From Streptomyces sp. Root431 (GTDB taxonomy: Bacteria; Actinomycetota; Actinomycetes; Streptomycetales; Streptomycetaceae), in NCBI RefSeq assembly GCF_001426585.1, contig NZ_LMEI01000001.1, positions 944 to 64,943 on the forward strand: DNA of 64,000 nt. Direction: 5' to 3'. A model generated the notes under the pieces. It did no database searches. It was not told where the DNA came from and saw nothing but the letters and a program-made list of their open reading frames with translations. Shown one piece after another: positions 33,856 through 41,570 of the stretch. Position 1 is the first letter of the stretch; each line of letters begins with the position of its first letter. The translations under genes and the position numbers were made by a program.

Positions 33856-34907
33856 CACCGGGCTCCGTTCTGGTGGCGCAGCGCGAGGCCCGAGGTGATC
33901 CACTTGGAGGACTCGACGTTGGCGACGAGGAGCCGTCCTTCGACGCCGAGGCCGGAGCGGATGCGGCGCATCGCCCGGTTGAGCTGGATGAAGGGGACGG
34001 CGTTGCCGTTGTTGCCGGTGTCGGCGACGCAGTTGACGGCCTGTTCGGGGCGGACGCCGAGGCGCTTGCGGATGGAGTCCGTCATCACGCCGTTGAGCTG
34101 CGGGAGGAGGACGTGCTCGACCTCGTCGAGCTGCCAGCCGGTCTCGGCGGTGAGCTCCTTGAAGATGGACTCGGCGTGCTCGGGCACGTGGTGCTCGATG
34201 GCCTTGTAGTCCTCCTCGCCCCAGGACTCGCGGTGCGGTCCTTCGGGCCCGTCGAGGAGCGGGGCGCCCTCGACGCCGAACCAGCGGGCGATCTGCGCGG
34301 GCTTGCGCCCCATGCCGGTGGTCCGCAGGAAGAGGTGCTCGACGAGGAGGCCGGGGCCGTCCGGGTCGGCGTCGACGACGGCCGCGCCGGCGCCGTCGCC
34401 GAAGAGCGCGAAGTTGATGAGCTCGGCGGGCGACATGGACTCGATCTGCCCGCTGGAGGGGAAGAAGTTGAGGCAGGTGTCGGCGCCGATGACGAGGCCG
34501 CGGCGGAGCCCGGAGGCGAGGAGCGCGCGGGCGGTGTAGAGGCCGGTGAGGGCGCCGGCGCAGCCCGACATGAGCTGGAAGGTGGGGACGTCGTTGAGCC
34601 CGATGCGGTCGGCGACCAGGTTGACGGTGGCCGGCATCAGGTGGTCGGGGGAGGCGGTGGTCAGGACGAGGAAGTCGAGTGAGGCGACGTCCACGTCGGC
34701 GTCCGCGAGGGCCGCGGTGGCCGCGGCGACGGCGAGGTCGCCGGTGCTCTTGGGTACGGAGGGTGGGGAGTCGGCCGCGCAGAAGTAGCGGGTCCGGTTC
34801 CCCGTCATCATGTCCAGCCACTTCTCGTGCAGGCCGAACCGCTCGGCCATGTCCCGATTGGTGACGGGTTCGCCCGGCAGCACTTCGCTGAATCCGGTGA
34901 GCCTCAT
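33855..34907 (-). CDS. KSIII-type condensing enzyme (KSIII-2, tetronate type)
   Basis: This 350-residue KSIII keeps the nucleophile Cys116 (FQLMSGCAGAL) and an Asn-containing TGNNGNAV segment, but the usual PHQAN His region reads LLPQLN. In tetronate biosynthesis a KSIII of this type joins glyceryl-ACP to a beta-ketoacyl thioester, forming the C-C and C-O bonds of the ring. Placement between a type II-like ACP (4-base overlap) and FkbH-2 (1-base overlap) supports that. It differs clearly from the Ser-type KSIII-1 and KSIII-3. Simple priming of the neighbouring ACP is the main alternative. Confidence 0.85.
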   Translation of the reverse strand: MRLTGFSEVLPGEPVTNRDMAERFGLHEKWLDMMTGNRTRYFCAADSPPSVPKSTGDLAVAAATAALADADVDVASLDFLVLTTASPDHLMPATVNLVADRIGLNDVPTFQLMSGCAGALTGLYTARALLASGLRRGLVIGADTCLNFFPSSGQIESMSPAELINFALFGDGAGAAVVDADPDGPGLLVEHLFLRTTGMGRKPAQIARWFGVEGAPLLDGPEGPHRESWGEEDYKAIEHHVPEHAESIFKELTAETGWQLDEVEHVLLPQLNGVMTDSIRKRLGVRPEQAVNCVADTGNNGNAVPFIQLNRAMRRIRSGLGVEGRLLVANVESSKWITSGLALRHQNGAR

Positions 34908-35164
34908 GCCGTCGCTCCAGTCAATGTGGTGTTGACCAGGTCGAGCAGTGCGCGCGGCGTCTCCGCCGAGGCCACCCCGTCCCGGTCCAGTTCGACGCCG
35001 TACTCGCGTTGGATACGGCCGGTGGTCTGGAGCAGCGCCAGCGAGTCGTACCCCAGGTCCTGGAAGACGACGTCGAGGCTGCCGGTGTCGAGGACTCCCG
35101 GCGACTCCCGGTCCTGGAACTCGAGAAGGATCTCGCCCAGCTCCCGCAGGGTGAGTTGTGCCAT
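34904..35164 (-). CDS. Type II PKS-like acyl carrier protein 1
   Basis: This 86-residue ACP has the phosphopantetheine site LGYDSLALLQTTGRIQREYGV (Ser41), the pattern of aromatic type II PKS carrier proteins, not of FkbH-linked or modular ones. It opens the 25-kb minus-strand operon containing the type I PKS genes. I chose the ATG at 35164 because GAAGGGG lies 9 bases upstream; a TTG at 35170 is too close to that site. It is a clear paralogue of ACP-2 at 52104 (Ser41 in the same LGYDSLALLQ context), which lies in the type II locus. Its substrate is unknown. Confidence 0.88.
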   Translation of the reverse strand: MAQLTLRELGEILLEFQDRESPGVLDTGSLDVVFQDLGYDSLALLQTTGRIQREYGVELDRDGVASAETPRALLDLVNTTLTGATA

Positions 35165-35356
35165 CGTCAATTACCCCTTCACCACGGCAGATTCATCCGC
35201 TCCGGCGCGTCGGGGGCGGGGCAGCGGGCTTGTGGCCGGCTGCCCCGACCCGGGCGCCTGCGGTGTGAAACCCCCTCGGATCCCGAGGAGGCCCCACCGG
35301 CTCCTTAACCATGGCGGGGGTGACTCGACGACCCCTTGAGTGCAGGTAGATCCAGG
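35165..35356. promoter_or_regulatory. Leader of the 25-kb type I/tetronate operon
   Basis: This 192-base gap on the minus strand lies between the PPTase-1 stop and ACP-1. A 9-bp inverted repeat (CGGGGCAGC, 35217-35225, against GCTGCCCCG, 35239-35247) and a short CTCGG/CCGAG pair could end upstream transcripts or fold in the leader. The last 60 bases before ACP-1 are the most A/T-rich part and include the ribosome site GAAGGGG. This is the most likely place for the operon promoter, though I see no consensus -10 or -35 that I can name. Confidence 0.4.
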
Positions 35357-36259
35357 TCAGGCGGGCCTGGACCGCTTGATGGCGGCCAGGATCTGGCGGT
35401 TGAGGGCGGTGCTGGCCCGGGTGTCGGGCCGGCCGGAGCGGCGGGTGTCCTGGAGGGCGACGGCGGCGACGTGGCCTCCTGGCACGGGGCAGGTGGCGAA
35501 CCGCCAGGTGTGGTCCTCGACGAGGGTGCCGTCGGCGCGTTCGAGCCGGGCGTGCCCGGGCCCGGCGCGTTCGCCGCCGTCGCCGCGCTCCCTGGCGTCG
35601 CCGTCGTCGCCGTCGACGCGGAAGCCGAACTCGGTGAAGGGGAAGCGCAGTCCCTGCCCCAGGGCCTTGCTGTAGGCCTCCTTCAGGGTCCAGAGGCTGA
35701 GGAGCCGCCCGTTGCGCTCCGCCTCGGGGGTGCGGGCGATCCGCCGGCGTTCCGGTTCGGTGCACATCAGCCGCTCGACGTCCTGGCCGCTGAGCCGGCG
35801 CGTGGCCGGTTCGGTGTCGATGCCGACGACGCCGAGGGAGGTGATGCCGCAGAGGAGCAGGTCGGCGGTGTGGCTGAGGCTGACGTCGATCTGGTCGTAG
35901 CCCCGGAGGTGGACGCGGCCGTTGAGCCCGTACCGCAGCTCCAGGGAGTACGGTTCCGTGCCGAGGGCGACGGCGGCGGTGTGCCGGATGAGCATGCGGG
36001 TGGCGAAGAATCGTTCCCTCAGGTGGGTGCCGGCGAGCTTGCTGTACCGCTCCCAGTCCCGGCCGAGGATCTCCCTGCGCTCCTCCTCCGGCGGCAGCTG
36101 GGTGCGCCACTCGTCGAGCGAGGCGTGCACCATGCCGAAGCCGGAGCCCTCCAGGTCGCGCAGCAGGTTCCCCCACGGCCCGGCCGGGCCGCCGACGCGG
36201 CTCGGCGCGGGCGGGAAGTCCCGGTCGGCGACGACCGCGTTTCTCTCGGCAGTGCTCAT
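35357..36259 (-). CDS. Sfp-type 4'-phosphopantetheinyl transferase 1
   Basis: This 300-residue Sfp/HetI-type transferase has the core motifs IDVSLSHTADLLLCG, VVGIDTE and LWTLKEAYSKALGQG (the WxxKEAxxK site). It moves phosphopantetheine from CoA to the Ser of carrier proteins, converting the window's many ACP domains to their active form. The domain is longer than Sfp (about 225 residues), with an extra N-terminal segment of about 80 residues and a 40-residue C-terminal tail. It starts inside the stop of the acyl-CoA dehydrogenase-like gene (ATGA overlap) and is followed by ACP-1. The same arrangement occurs at 52355. Confidence 0.92.
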   Translation of the reverse strand: MSTAERNAVVADRDFPPAPSRVGGPAGPWGNLLRDLEGSGFGMVHASLDEWRTQLPPEEERREILGRDWERYSKLAGTHLRERFFATRMLIRHTAAVALGTEPYSLELRYGLNGRVHLRGYDQIDVSLSHTADLLLCGITSLGVVGIDTEPATRRLSGQDVERLMCTEPERRRIARTPEAERNGRLLSLWTLKEAYSKALGQGLRFPFTEFGFRVDGDDGDARERGDGGERAGPGHARLERADGTLVEDHTWRFATCPVPGGHVAAVALQDTRRSGRPDTRASTALNRQILAAIKRSRPA

Positions 36260-38031
36260 CCGGCGAGTCCGGTACGGAACAGGTCGAGGCTCTGCGGCAC
36301 GCGCACCCGCGCCAGGACCTCCTCGCAGAGGCGGGTCTCGATCTCGCGGGGCAGCGGCGGTACGGACCGGCCGACGCGCCGCAGCAGCCGGTGCAGGGCG
36401 AGGACGAGCCAGGTGGGTTCGTCGAGGAACTCGTCCGGGCCGACGCCCGCGTTGAGCCAGACGCCCACGCAGGCCGAGGCGGCGAGCAGCAGCGCGTACC
36501 GCTCGCTGAGCGGGAAGGTCCGCGTGTCGAACAGCAGCCCGTCCTCGTCGTCGGCGAGCCCGGCGGCCTCGCGCCGTATCTCGTCGGCCTCGGCGCACAG
36601 CCCGGCCACGAGGCCGGTGAGGAGCTCGCCGTGCGGGTGGCCGGTGAGCGCGGCGGGCAGCCGGCGGGCGGCGTGCCCGAGGTAGTCGAGGAGCCCGTCG
36701 CCGCCGCCGAAGCCGGAGAGCCGCTCGCCGTCGAGCGGAGGCAGCGGCGCCTCCAGGCGGAACAGCTCGGCGGGCGTGGCGGCCGCGTCCGGGTCGGCGA
36801 CCGCCAGGGCCGGCAGGTAGGGCGCGATGACGGACTGGCAGATGGCGCTGCTGACGTGCCCGAAGGTGATGGTGGACAGGTCGCGGAGCTGCTTGCGGAA
36901 GACGGCGTCGTGCCCGCTCTCCGCGTGGAAGGCGTCGCCCATCACCGCCGACAGGTCGTAGAGCGCCTCGCCGACGATCTTCGGGACGATGTACTTGGTG
37001 ACCGCGGCCAGCACGTCGCACTGCTCGGGCAGCAGGTGCGTGGAGCGGCCCGCCGTCAGGGACAGGCAGTCCCCGATCAGCAGGTCCGCGAACGTACCGG
37101 CGAGCGCGGAGCGCGCCGAGGCGTCGCCCACCACGCCCTGGGTGCCGAGGTCGCGTTCCTGGGCGGCGCGCACGGCGGCCCGCAGGGCGGTGTCGGCGAG
37201 GCCGATGGCCATGGAGGGGAAGGCCGCGTGCACGGCCGGGTAGGCGCGCAGGCTGAGCGCCACCCCGTCGCCCCAGGTGCCGACGAGGGACTCGCCGGGC
37301 AGCGGGCAGTTCACGAACTCGAGACCGGCGGCCTGGAGTCCGCGGACCCCGGTCGTACGGTGCCGGGGCAGCGCGCGGACGTGCGCGGGCGGGACGGACG
37401 CCGGGTCGAACATCAGGATCGAGTAGTCGGTGGCGCCGTCGCCGGTCGAGACGAAGCCGACGATCAGCTCGGCGTTGTGGGCGTTGTTGATGGCTCCCTT
37501 GCGGCCGTTCAGCCGCAGCATGCCGTCCTCGGCCCAGGCGGCGGTGAACTCCTGGGCGTGGAACTCGCTCTCGTGCTCGAAGCGCTGGCAGGCCACGCCC
37601 ACCGTGCCGCCGCGGAGGATGACGTTGGCCATCCGGGAGCGCTGGCGCGCGTCGCCGTTCAGCCACACCATCTGCGCGCCGAGGAACGGCGTGAAGCCGT
37701 GGCTGAAGGCGAGGGCCGGGTCGCGGCGGAAGAACGGCCGCATGACCAGGCCGAGGAGGTCGACGCCGGCCATCCGGCCGCCGAGGTCCACCGGCACGGT
37801 CTCGGCCGGCATGCCGAGGCTCTGGAACCGCCGGATGCCGATGACGGAGCTCTCCCCCGCGTCGTCGGCGGCGAGGACGGCGGCGAGGCCGACGGGGTTG
37901 TCGGGGCTCCACGGATCGCCGAGACCGTCTTCGATCTCGGCCACCCGGGCGCGGGTGCGCGTCAGCCGGTCGGGCTGCCACTGCGGATCGGCGCCTAGCG
38001 CGGCGGCGATCAGTTCATCGGGTTCGTACAT
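36256..38031 (-). CDS. Large acyl-CoA dehydrogenase-like flavoprotein 1
   Basis: This protein of about 591 residues shows the acyl-CoA dehydrogenase order: an alpha-helical N-terminal part (NPVGLAAVLAADDAGE), a middle beta domain (RLNGRKGAINNAHNAELIVGF), then a helical C-terminal part (FHAESGHDAVFRKQLRDLSTITFGH). It is about 200 residues longer than the normal 380; the extra C-terminal helical region resembles the added domain of acyl-CoA oxidases. I cannot assign the catalytic Glu with confidence. The gene overlaps PPTase-1 by 4 bases, and together with ACP-1 forms a cassette repeated at 52104-55137. Action on an ACP-bound acyl chain is inferred. The ATG at 38031 follows GGGG by 5 bases; a GTG at 38037 is possible. 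Confidence 0.8.
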   Translation of the reverse strand: MYEPDELIAAALGADPQWQPDRLTRTRARVAEIEDGLGDPWSPDNPVGLAAVLAADDAGESSVIGIRRFQSLGMPAETVPVDLGGRMAGVDLLGLVMRPFFRRDPALAFSHGFTPFLGAQMVWLNGDARQRSRMANVILRGGTVGVACQRFEHESEFHAQEFTAAWAEDGMLRLNGRKGAINNAHNAELIVGFVSTGDGATDYSILMFDPASVPPAHVRALPRHRTTGVRGLQAAGLEFVNCPLPGESLVGTWGDGVALSLRAYPAVHAAFPSMAIGLADTALRAAVRAAQERDLGTQGVVGDASARSALAGTFADLLIGDCLSLTAGRSTHLLPEQCDVLAAVTKYIVPKIVGEALYDLSAVMGDAFHAESGHDAVFRKQLRDLSTITFGHVSSAICQSVIAPYLPALAVADPDAAATPAELFRLEAPLPPLDGERLSGFGGGDGLLDYLGHAARRLPAALTGHPHGELLTGLVAGLCAEADEIRREAAGLADDEDGLLFDTRTFPLSERYALLLAASACVGVWLNAGVGPDEFLDEPTWLVLALHRLLRRVGRSVPPLPREIETRLCEEVLARVRVPQSLDLFRTGLAG

Positions 38032-38254
38032 GGTCACCCCAGGGCGTCAGAGGGGGCATCGGCGGACAATCCCTCGCACCCTGTCGACAGACGCTGGAGA
38101 CAGCCTTGACCGGGAGTCGACCCGGACGAGGCCCTTCGGGGTACGGCACGCGACGGACGGGTGTCGACGGGCCGGCCCGCTCGTGCCGGCCGAGCCGCTC
38201 GCGCCGGCCGGCCGCTCGTGTCAGCCGGCCGCTCGTGTCAGCCGGCCGCTCGTG
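38032..38254. other. Intergenic stretch with 17-bp repeats
   Basis: This 223-base gap lies between the acyl-CoA dehydrogenase-like gene and the alpha/beta hydrolase, both leftward. Near its right end, about 38211-38262, three tandem copies of the 17-base unit CCGGCCGCTCGTGTCAG run into the 3' end of the hydrolase gene, and looser copies (CCGCTCGTGCCGG) precede them. The promoter for the leftward ACAD-1/PPTase-1 pair should be here. No coding region is evident. Confidence 0.5.
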
Positions 38255-38977
38255 TCAGCGCGTCGGCGAACCCGCCCTGCGGATCCCGTCGGCCAGCCAG
38301 CGGTGCACGGTCGCGCCGCGCGGTGCCGTCCCCCCGGTCGCGCCGAGGTCATGGAACACGGAGCTCTCCAGGGTCAGTTTGAGCAGGGCCAGGTCCTGCG
38401 GCGTGGTGAGCGGGTCGTCGGGGGCGTGGCCGACCCACACCGTCCCCCGGATCTCGTACAGCTGCTCCGGGCGCAGCGCCAGGCCTCCGAGGAGGTACGG
38501 GAGCTGCTCGCCGCCCGCCGCCCCGGTGGCGGCGACCAGCGCGTCGACCGTCGCCGGGGGGAGGCCGAGGATCCGGTCGGGCTCCTCGAAGAGCCGGGAG
38601 ACGGGGGCGCCGACGAGGTGGACGGAGGCGATCCGGCGGTCGCTCGCGGCGGCGGTCAGCGCGGGGCGTCCGCCGAGGTCGAAGCCGATGACGCGGGTCC
38701 GCCGGGTGTCGGCGGTGTGGGCGTGGCCGTCGATCAGCCGGGAGACGGAGGCCGCGGTGCACTCCGTGCAGGGCACGGGCCGGGGCAGGCGTACGGCGGC
38801 CACCGCGTGGCCGTGGTCGACGAGCCGGCCGAGGAGGGGCGCGCACTCGGGGCCGCCGCCCAGGGCCCCGCCGACGACGAGCACCAGCGGCCGTGCGGGA
38901 TCGAGCCCGCCGCTCCACCAGACCGGGTCCCGACCGCTCGCGGGCACGGGCCCCCGACGGGTGTCGCGCAGGGCCAT
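38255..38977 (-). CDS. Alpha/beta hydrolase with Asp at the nucleophile elbow
   Basis: This 240-residue alpha/beta-hydrolase-fold protein has the fold's usual landmarks: an early LVLVVGGALGGG oxyanion-type loop, a nucleophile elbow reading VIGFDLGGRPAL, and VWVGHAPDDPLTT, which can supply the acid. The elbow has Asp100 where Ser or Cys is normal. Asp nucleophiles occur in haloalkane dehalogenases and epoxide hydrolases; otherwise the protein may act without a covalent intermediate. In tetronate pathways an alpha/beta hydrolase (Agg5-type) removes acetate from the ring made by the E2-like partner, so it is a candidate for that step by context only. GAGGAGTGAGGG precedes the ATG. Confidence 0.6.
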   Translation of the reverse strand: MALRDTRRGPVPASGRDPVWWSGGLDPARPLVLVVGGALGGGPECAPLLGRLVDHGHAVAAVRLPRPVPCTECTAASVSRLIDGHAHTADTRRTRVIGFDLGGRPALTAAASDRRIASVHLVGAPVSRLFEEPDRILGLPPATVDALVAATGAAGGEQLPYLLGGLALRPEQLYEIRGTVWVGHAPDDPLTTPQDLALLKLTLESSVFHDLGATGGTAPRGATVHRWLADGIRRAGSPTR

Positions 38978-39226
38978 CCCTCACTCCTCTCGGCGGCCAC
39001 GGCCTGTCCTGAAGGTGTCCGGCGGCTCACGGCAGGACGACCCCTGGGGGGCATGCTGACACCGCTCGCTCGAATCTCGTCGGAGTCGTCGGTCACTTCC
39101 GCTGAAGCGACGCCGATTCGCCGCCGTTCCACCCGGGTTCGAGCGGGACGTGAGCGGCCGGGACGACGCTCCGGGGACGGCGGCGGCCCTAGGGCCCGGC
39201 CGCCGCCCACGAGCGGAGGAGGAGCG
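38978..39226. promoter_or_regulatory. Divergent intergenic region
   Basis: This 249-base region separates the leftward hydrolase from the rightward small protein at 39227 and should hold a promoter for each. It contains a short GC-rich inverted repeat (GGCGGCC...GGCCGCC) close to the plus-strand gene and the purine-rich ribosome site GGAGGAGGAG just before its GTG. I see no other recognisable signal. Confidence 0.35.
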
Positions 39227-39577
39227 GTGGACGGAGTGCCGAACCGCGCCCTGGGACACGCCGTACGGGTGGCCAGGGGCGTCTACCGGGCCTTGGTGGC
39301 CTTCGGGTCCATGTGGCTGCCGCTCCCCGAGGACCAGGTGCGGCGGATCGTGTACGGGGAGGGCGAGGACCACGGTCCGGAGGCGGGCACCGCGGCCGCG
39401 CCCGCCGCCGTACCGGCGCCCGCACCCGTGCCCGTACCCACGCCGGCAACCGTGCCCGTGCCCGTACCGGCGTCCAGGACGCCCGGCCCGCCGCCCGGCC
39501 ATCCGGAGCGGCTCTGCTTCGAGGTGCCGCTCAGCGAGGTGGAGCTGCGGCTGGCCCGGGAGTTGAGGGGCGTGTGA
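39227..39577 (+). CDS. Small Pro-rich protein, function unknown
   Basis: This 116-residue protein starts with GTG directly after an unusually strong ribosome site (GGAGGAGGAG), which supports it being expressed. The first 45 residues look folded (RALGHAVRVARGVYRALVAFGSMWLPLP). The middle is a Pro/Val/Ala repeat (VPAPAPVPVPTPATVPVPVP) and the end is amphipathic (FEVPLSEVELRLARELRG). There is no signal peptide or catalytic motif that I recognise. Small proteins of this type, with a short hydrophobic helix near the start, occur beside Streptomyces clusters, but I cannot name a function. It converges with the sensor kinase gene. Confidence 0.5.
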   Translation: MDGVPNRALGHAVRVARGVYRALVAFGSMWLPLPEDQVRRIVYGEGEDHGPEAGTAAAPAAVPAPAPVPVPTPATVPVPVPASRTPGPPPGHPERLCFEVPLSEVELRLARELRGV

Positions 39578-39615
39578 CGGCCTCTTCCCGGTGACCGGCC
39601 GCCTCCCGGTCGGGG

Positions 39616-40944
39616 TCAGGCACTGCGCCGGGACTCCAGGGTGGAGCGCCGCTCCGCCGCAGGGGGCTCGGGGCAGCACTCCGCCGCTCCTGGATCCTCG
39701 GTCAGGAGGGCTAAACCGTCCTTCACGGCGGCCGCGTCGGCCGGGACCGCGACGACGAGCCGGAAGGTGGAGCCCCCGGTGTCCACGCCGCTGTGCAGCC
39801 GGCCTCCCACGGCGGCGGCCCGCGCCGCCAGGTTGGTGAGGCCGGTGCCGGTGCTGTCGGAGTCGACGAGCCCCCGCTGCCCCACCCCGTCGTTGACGAT
39901 CTCCAGGCGGACGAATCCCTTCCGCTCGGGATCCGTACTGGTCGTGATGGAGCAGGTACGGGGCTGGCTGTGCCGCAGGACGTTGGTGACGCCCTCGCGC
40001 AGCACGGTCGCCAGGATCGTGTTCGCGATCGACGAGAGCCCCGTGCAGTCCACCTCGATCTCGGACCTGATGCCGGCCGCCTTCAGCACGGACCCGGCGG
40101 ATTCGGCCTCGACGAGGAGCGACATGTCCCGGTAGCCGCGGGCCACTTCGCGGACGTCCGCCAGGGCCTGCCGGGAGATCACGAGGACCTCGGTGACCTC
40201 CTCGCAGGCGCGCTGCGGGTTGCTGATGATCAGCCGCTGGATCAGCTCGTTCTTCAGCGTGATGGACGAGAGGCTGTAGCCGAGCAGGTCGTGCAGGTCC
40301 CGGGCGAACCGGAGCCGCTCCCTGGCGACGGCCATGCGGGCGAGCTCGCCGCGCGAGTCGTGGATGGCGGTGGCCAGCATCGCGAGCCGGGCCATGGAGT
40401 ACAGGACGAGGCCGGTGAGGGCGGTCGAGACGCCCATGTAGGCGATGTCGACGGGCCGCAGCTGCTCGGTCGCGGAGATCGCCATCACGCCGGCCACGGT
40501 GAGTCCGTAGAGCGTCCAGCCCAGGACCGGCGAGAGCCGAAGGAGGAACGATCCGGCGAGAAAGCCGGCCATGCCTCCCCAGTGCCATCCGAAGAGCGCG
40601 AACGGCACGAAGGTGACCAGCGCCTGGAGGATCAGGGACCACGGATGCAGCCGCTGCCTCAGACGCGCGAGATGCGGTGCGAAGTGCACGTACTGGAGAG
40701 CGGCCAGCACCGGTGGAATGGTGAGACAGGCAGTCAGCTCCGACCTCCCCGGCTGGGCTTCGAGGACGTTGACGGCCTGCATCAGCAAGTAGCCGAGGAA
40801 CACCACCGCTACCAGGACATTGGCGATTCCGGGCGCGGGAGCGGCTGAACTGATGGCCGACAACTCCCTTTTGCCACCGGACCGTTCTGTGGCACCCGGC
40901 CGCAGCGAGGTGAGTCTCAGGCGAGAGGCGCCCTGTGCTGTCAT
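39616..40944 (-). CDS. Two-component sensor histidine kinase (DesK/NarL partner type)
   Basis: This protein of about 442 residues has five or six membrane segments (about 45-195), then a HisKA_3 dimerisation helix (RFARDLHDLLGYSLSSITLKNEL, with the phosphorylated His in DLHD) and an HATPase domain (LREGVTNVLRHS, GTGLTNLAARAAAVGG). It autophosphorylates on sensing an unknown envelope or intracellular signal and passes phosphate to a NarL-type regulator. The only such regulator in the window starts at 43948, beyond the RiPP-like genes, and is its probable partner. I chose the ATG at 40944, which follows AGGGGGC; upstream in-frame codons would give a poorly ordered tail. Confidence 0.9.
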   Translation of the reverse strand: MTAQGASRLRLTSLRPGATERSGGKRELSAISSAAPAPGIANVLVAVVFLGYLLMQAVNVLEAQPGRSELTACLTIPPVLAALQYVHFAPHLARLRQRLHPWSLILQALVTFVPFALFGWHWGGMAGFLAGSFLLRLSPVLGWTLYGLTVAGVMAISATEQLRPVDIAYMGVSTALTGLVLYSMARLAMLATAIHDSRGELARMAVARERLRFARDLHDLLGYSLSSITLKNELIQRLIISNPQRACEEVTEVLVISRQALADVREVARGYRDMSLLVEAESAGSVLKAAGIRSEIEVDCTGLSSIANTILATVLREGVTNVLRHSQPRTCSITTSTDPERKGFVRLEIVNDGVGQRGLVDSDSTGTGLTNLAARAAAVGGRLHSGVDTGGSTFRLVVAVPADAAAVKDGLALLTEDPGAAECCPEPPAAERRSTLESRRSA

Positions 40945-41215
40945 CGGATCCAGCCCCCTGTCGGCCCCTCCCCCGGGGCCACCCATGGCCGGATCATAAC
41001 CACACGGATCCGGTTCATGTCGCTCCGTGGCCGGATTATGGGCGTCCGCATGTCCGGGTCGCGGGACGATCTCCCGACTCAAGCGATTTGTCACCGTGGT
41101 GAAAATCTCATGCTGGTGAGGGTGAAGCGATCACTTGTGAAGAAGTCGCGAAGTTTCGTCTACTCCTATCGAGCAAATCACGGCCTCACCAACCGCTGAC
41201 ATCACGGGAGTTGCC
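40945..41215. promoter_or_regulatory. Divergent region: sensor kinase / RiPP precursor
   Basis: This 271-base region lies between the leftward sensor kinase and the rightward precursor gene. Its right half (about 41085-41200) is the least GC-rich part of the neighbourhood, as expected for promoters, and GGGAG lies 6 bases before the precursor ATG. It must drive the precursor and cyclodehydratase transcript and probably the kinase. I see a few short repeats (CCGGAT near 40985, 41010 and 41031) but no operator I can assign. Confidence 0.4.
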
Positions 41216-41533
41216 ATGAACAAGTCTGTCATCACGGCCCTGGAGATCGGCTCGATCGAGCAGGAGCTGGCCTTCGCCGAGCTGATGCTCCACACCTTCG
41301 TGGACCCGGCGTTCGCCGCCCGCTACGCCAGCGACCCGGACGCGGTCCTCAAGGAGTCCGGCATCGCCCTCGACGAGGGCGCCACCGCCCCGGCCATCCC
41401 CGCCCCCACCGGGCTCGGCGGCGTCACCGAGGAGTACGCGGCGATAGCCCCCGACGGCACCACCCTGCTGACCCTCTGCATCCGCGCCCTGCCCGCCGCC
41501 GCCCTGGCTCCGCTCTCCCCGGCCGGTCACTGA
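41216..41533 (+). CDS. Candidate RiPP precursor (nitrile-hydratase-like leader)
   Basis: This 105-residue acidic peptide resembles nitrile-hydratase-like leader precursors. A helical leader (about 12-50) contains FVDPAFAARYASDPDAVLKESGI, which fits the family's DP.F...L..DP..A....G pattern. A double glycine occurs at 68-69 (TGLGG). The following 36 residues hold the only likely substrate residues: Thr71, Thr82, Thr83, Thr86, Cys88 and Ser101. It lies 37 bases before the fused cyclodehydratase on the same strand. If processed after GG, the core would be about 36 residues with few azoline sites. It could also be a helper protein rather than a precursor. No dedicated protease or peptide exporter is nearby. 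Confidence 0.55.
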   Translation: MNKSVITALEIGSIEQELAFAELMLHTFVDPAFAARYASDPDAVLKESGIALDEGATAPAIPAPTGLGGVTEEYAAIAPDGTTLLTLCIRALPAAALAPLSPAGH

Positions 41534-41570
41534 ATCCGTACGTCCGACATGTCAGGGGAGGGGCACACGC

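Noticed and set aside
34904..35164. ACP-1 as the carrier for FkbH-2
   Set aside because: It has the LGYDS signature of aromatic PKS ACPs; the WDS-type ACP at 31704 is coupled to FkbH-2 and fits far better.
35165..35170. TTG at 35170 as the ACP-1 start
   Set aside because: The GAAGGGG ribosome site would be only 3 bases away; the ATG at 35164 has normal spacing.
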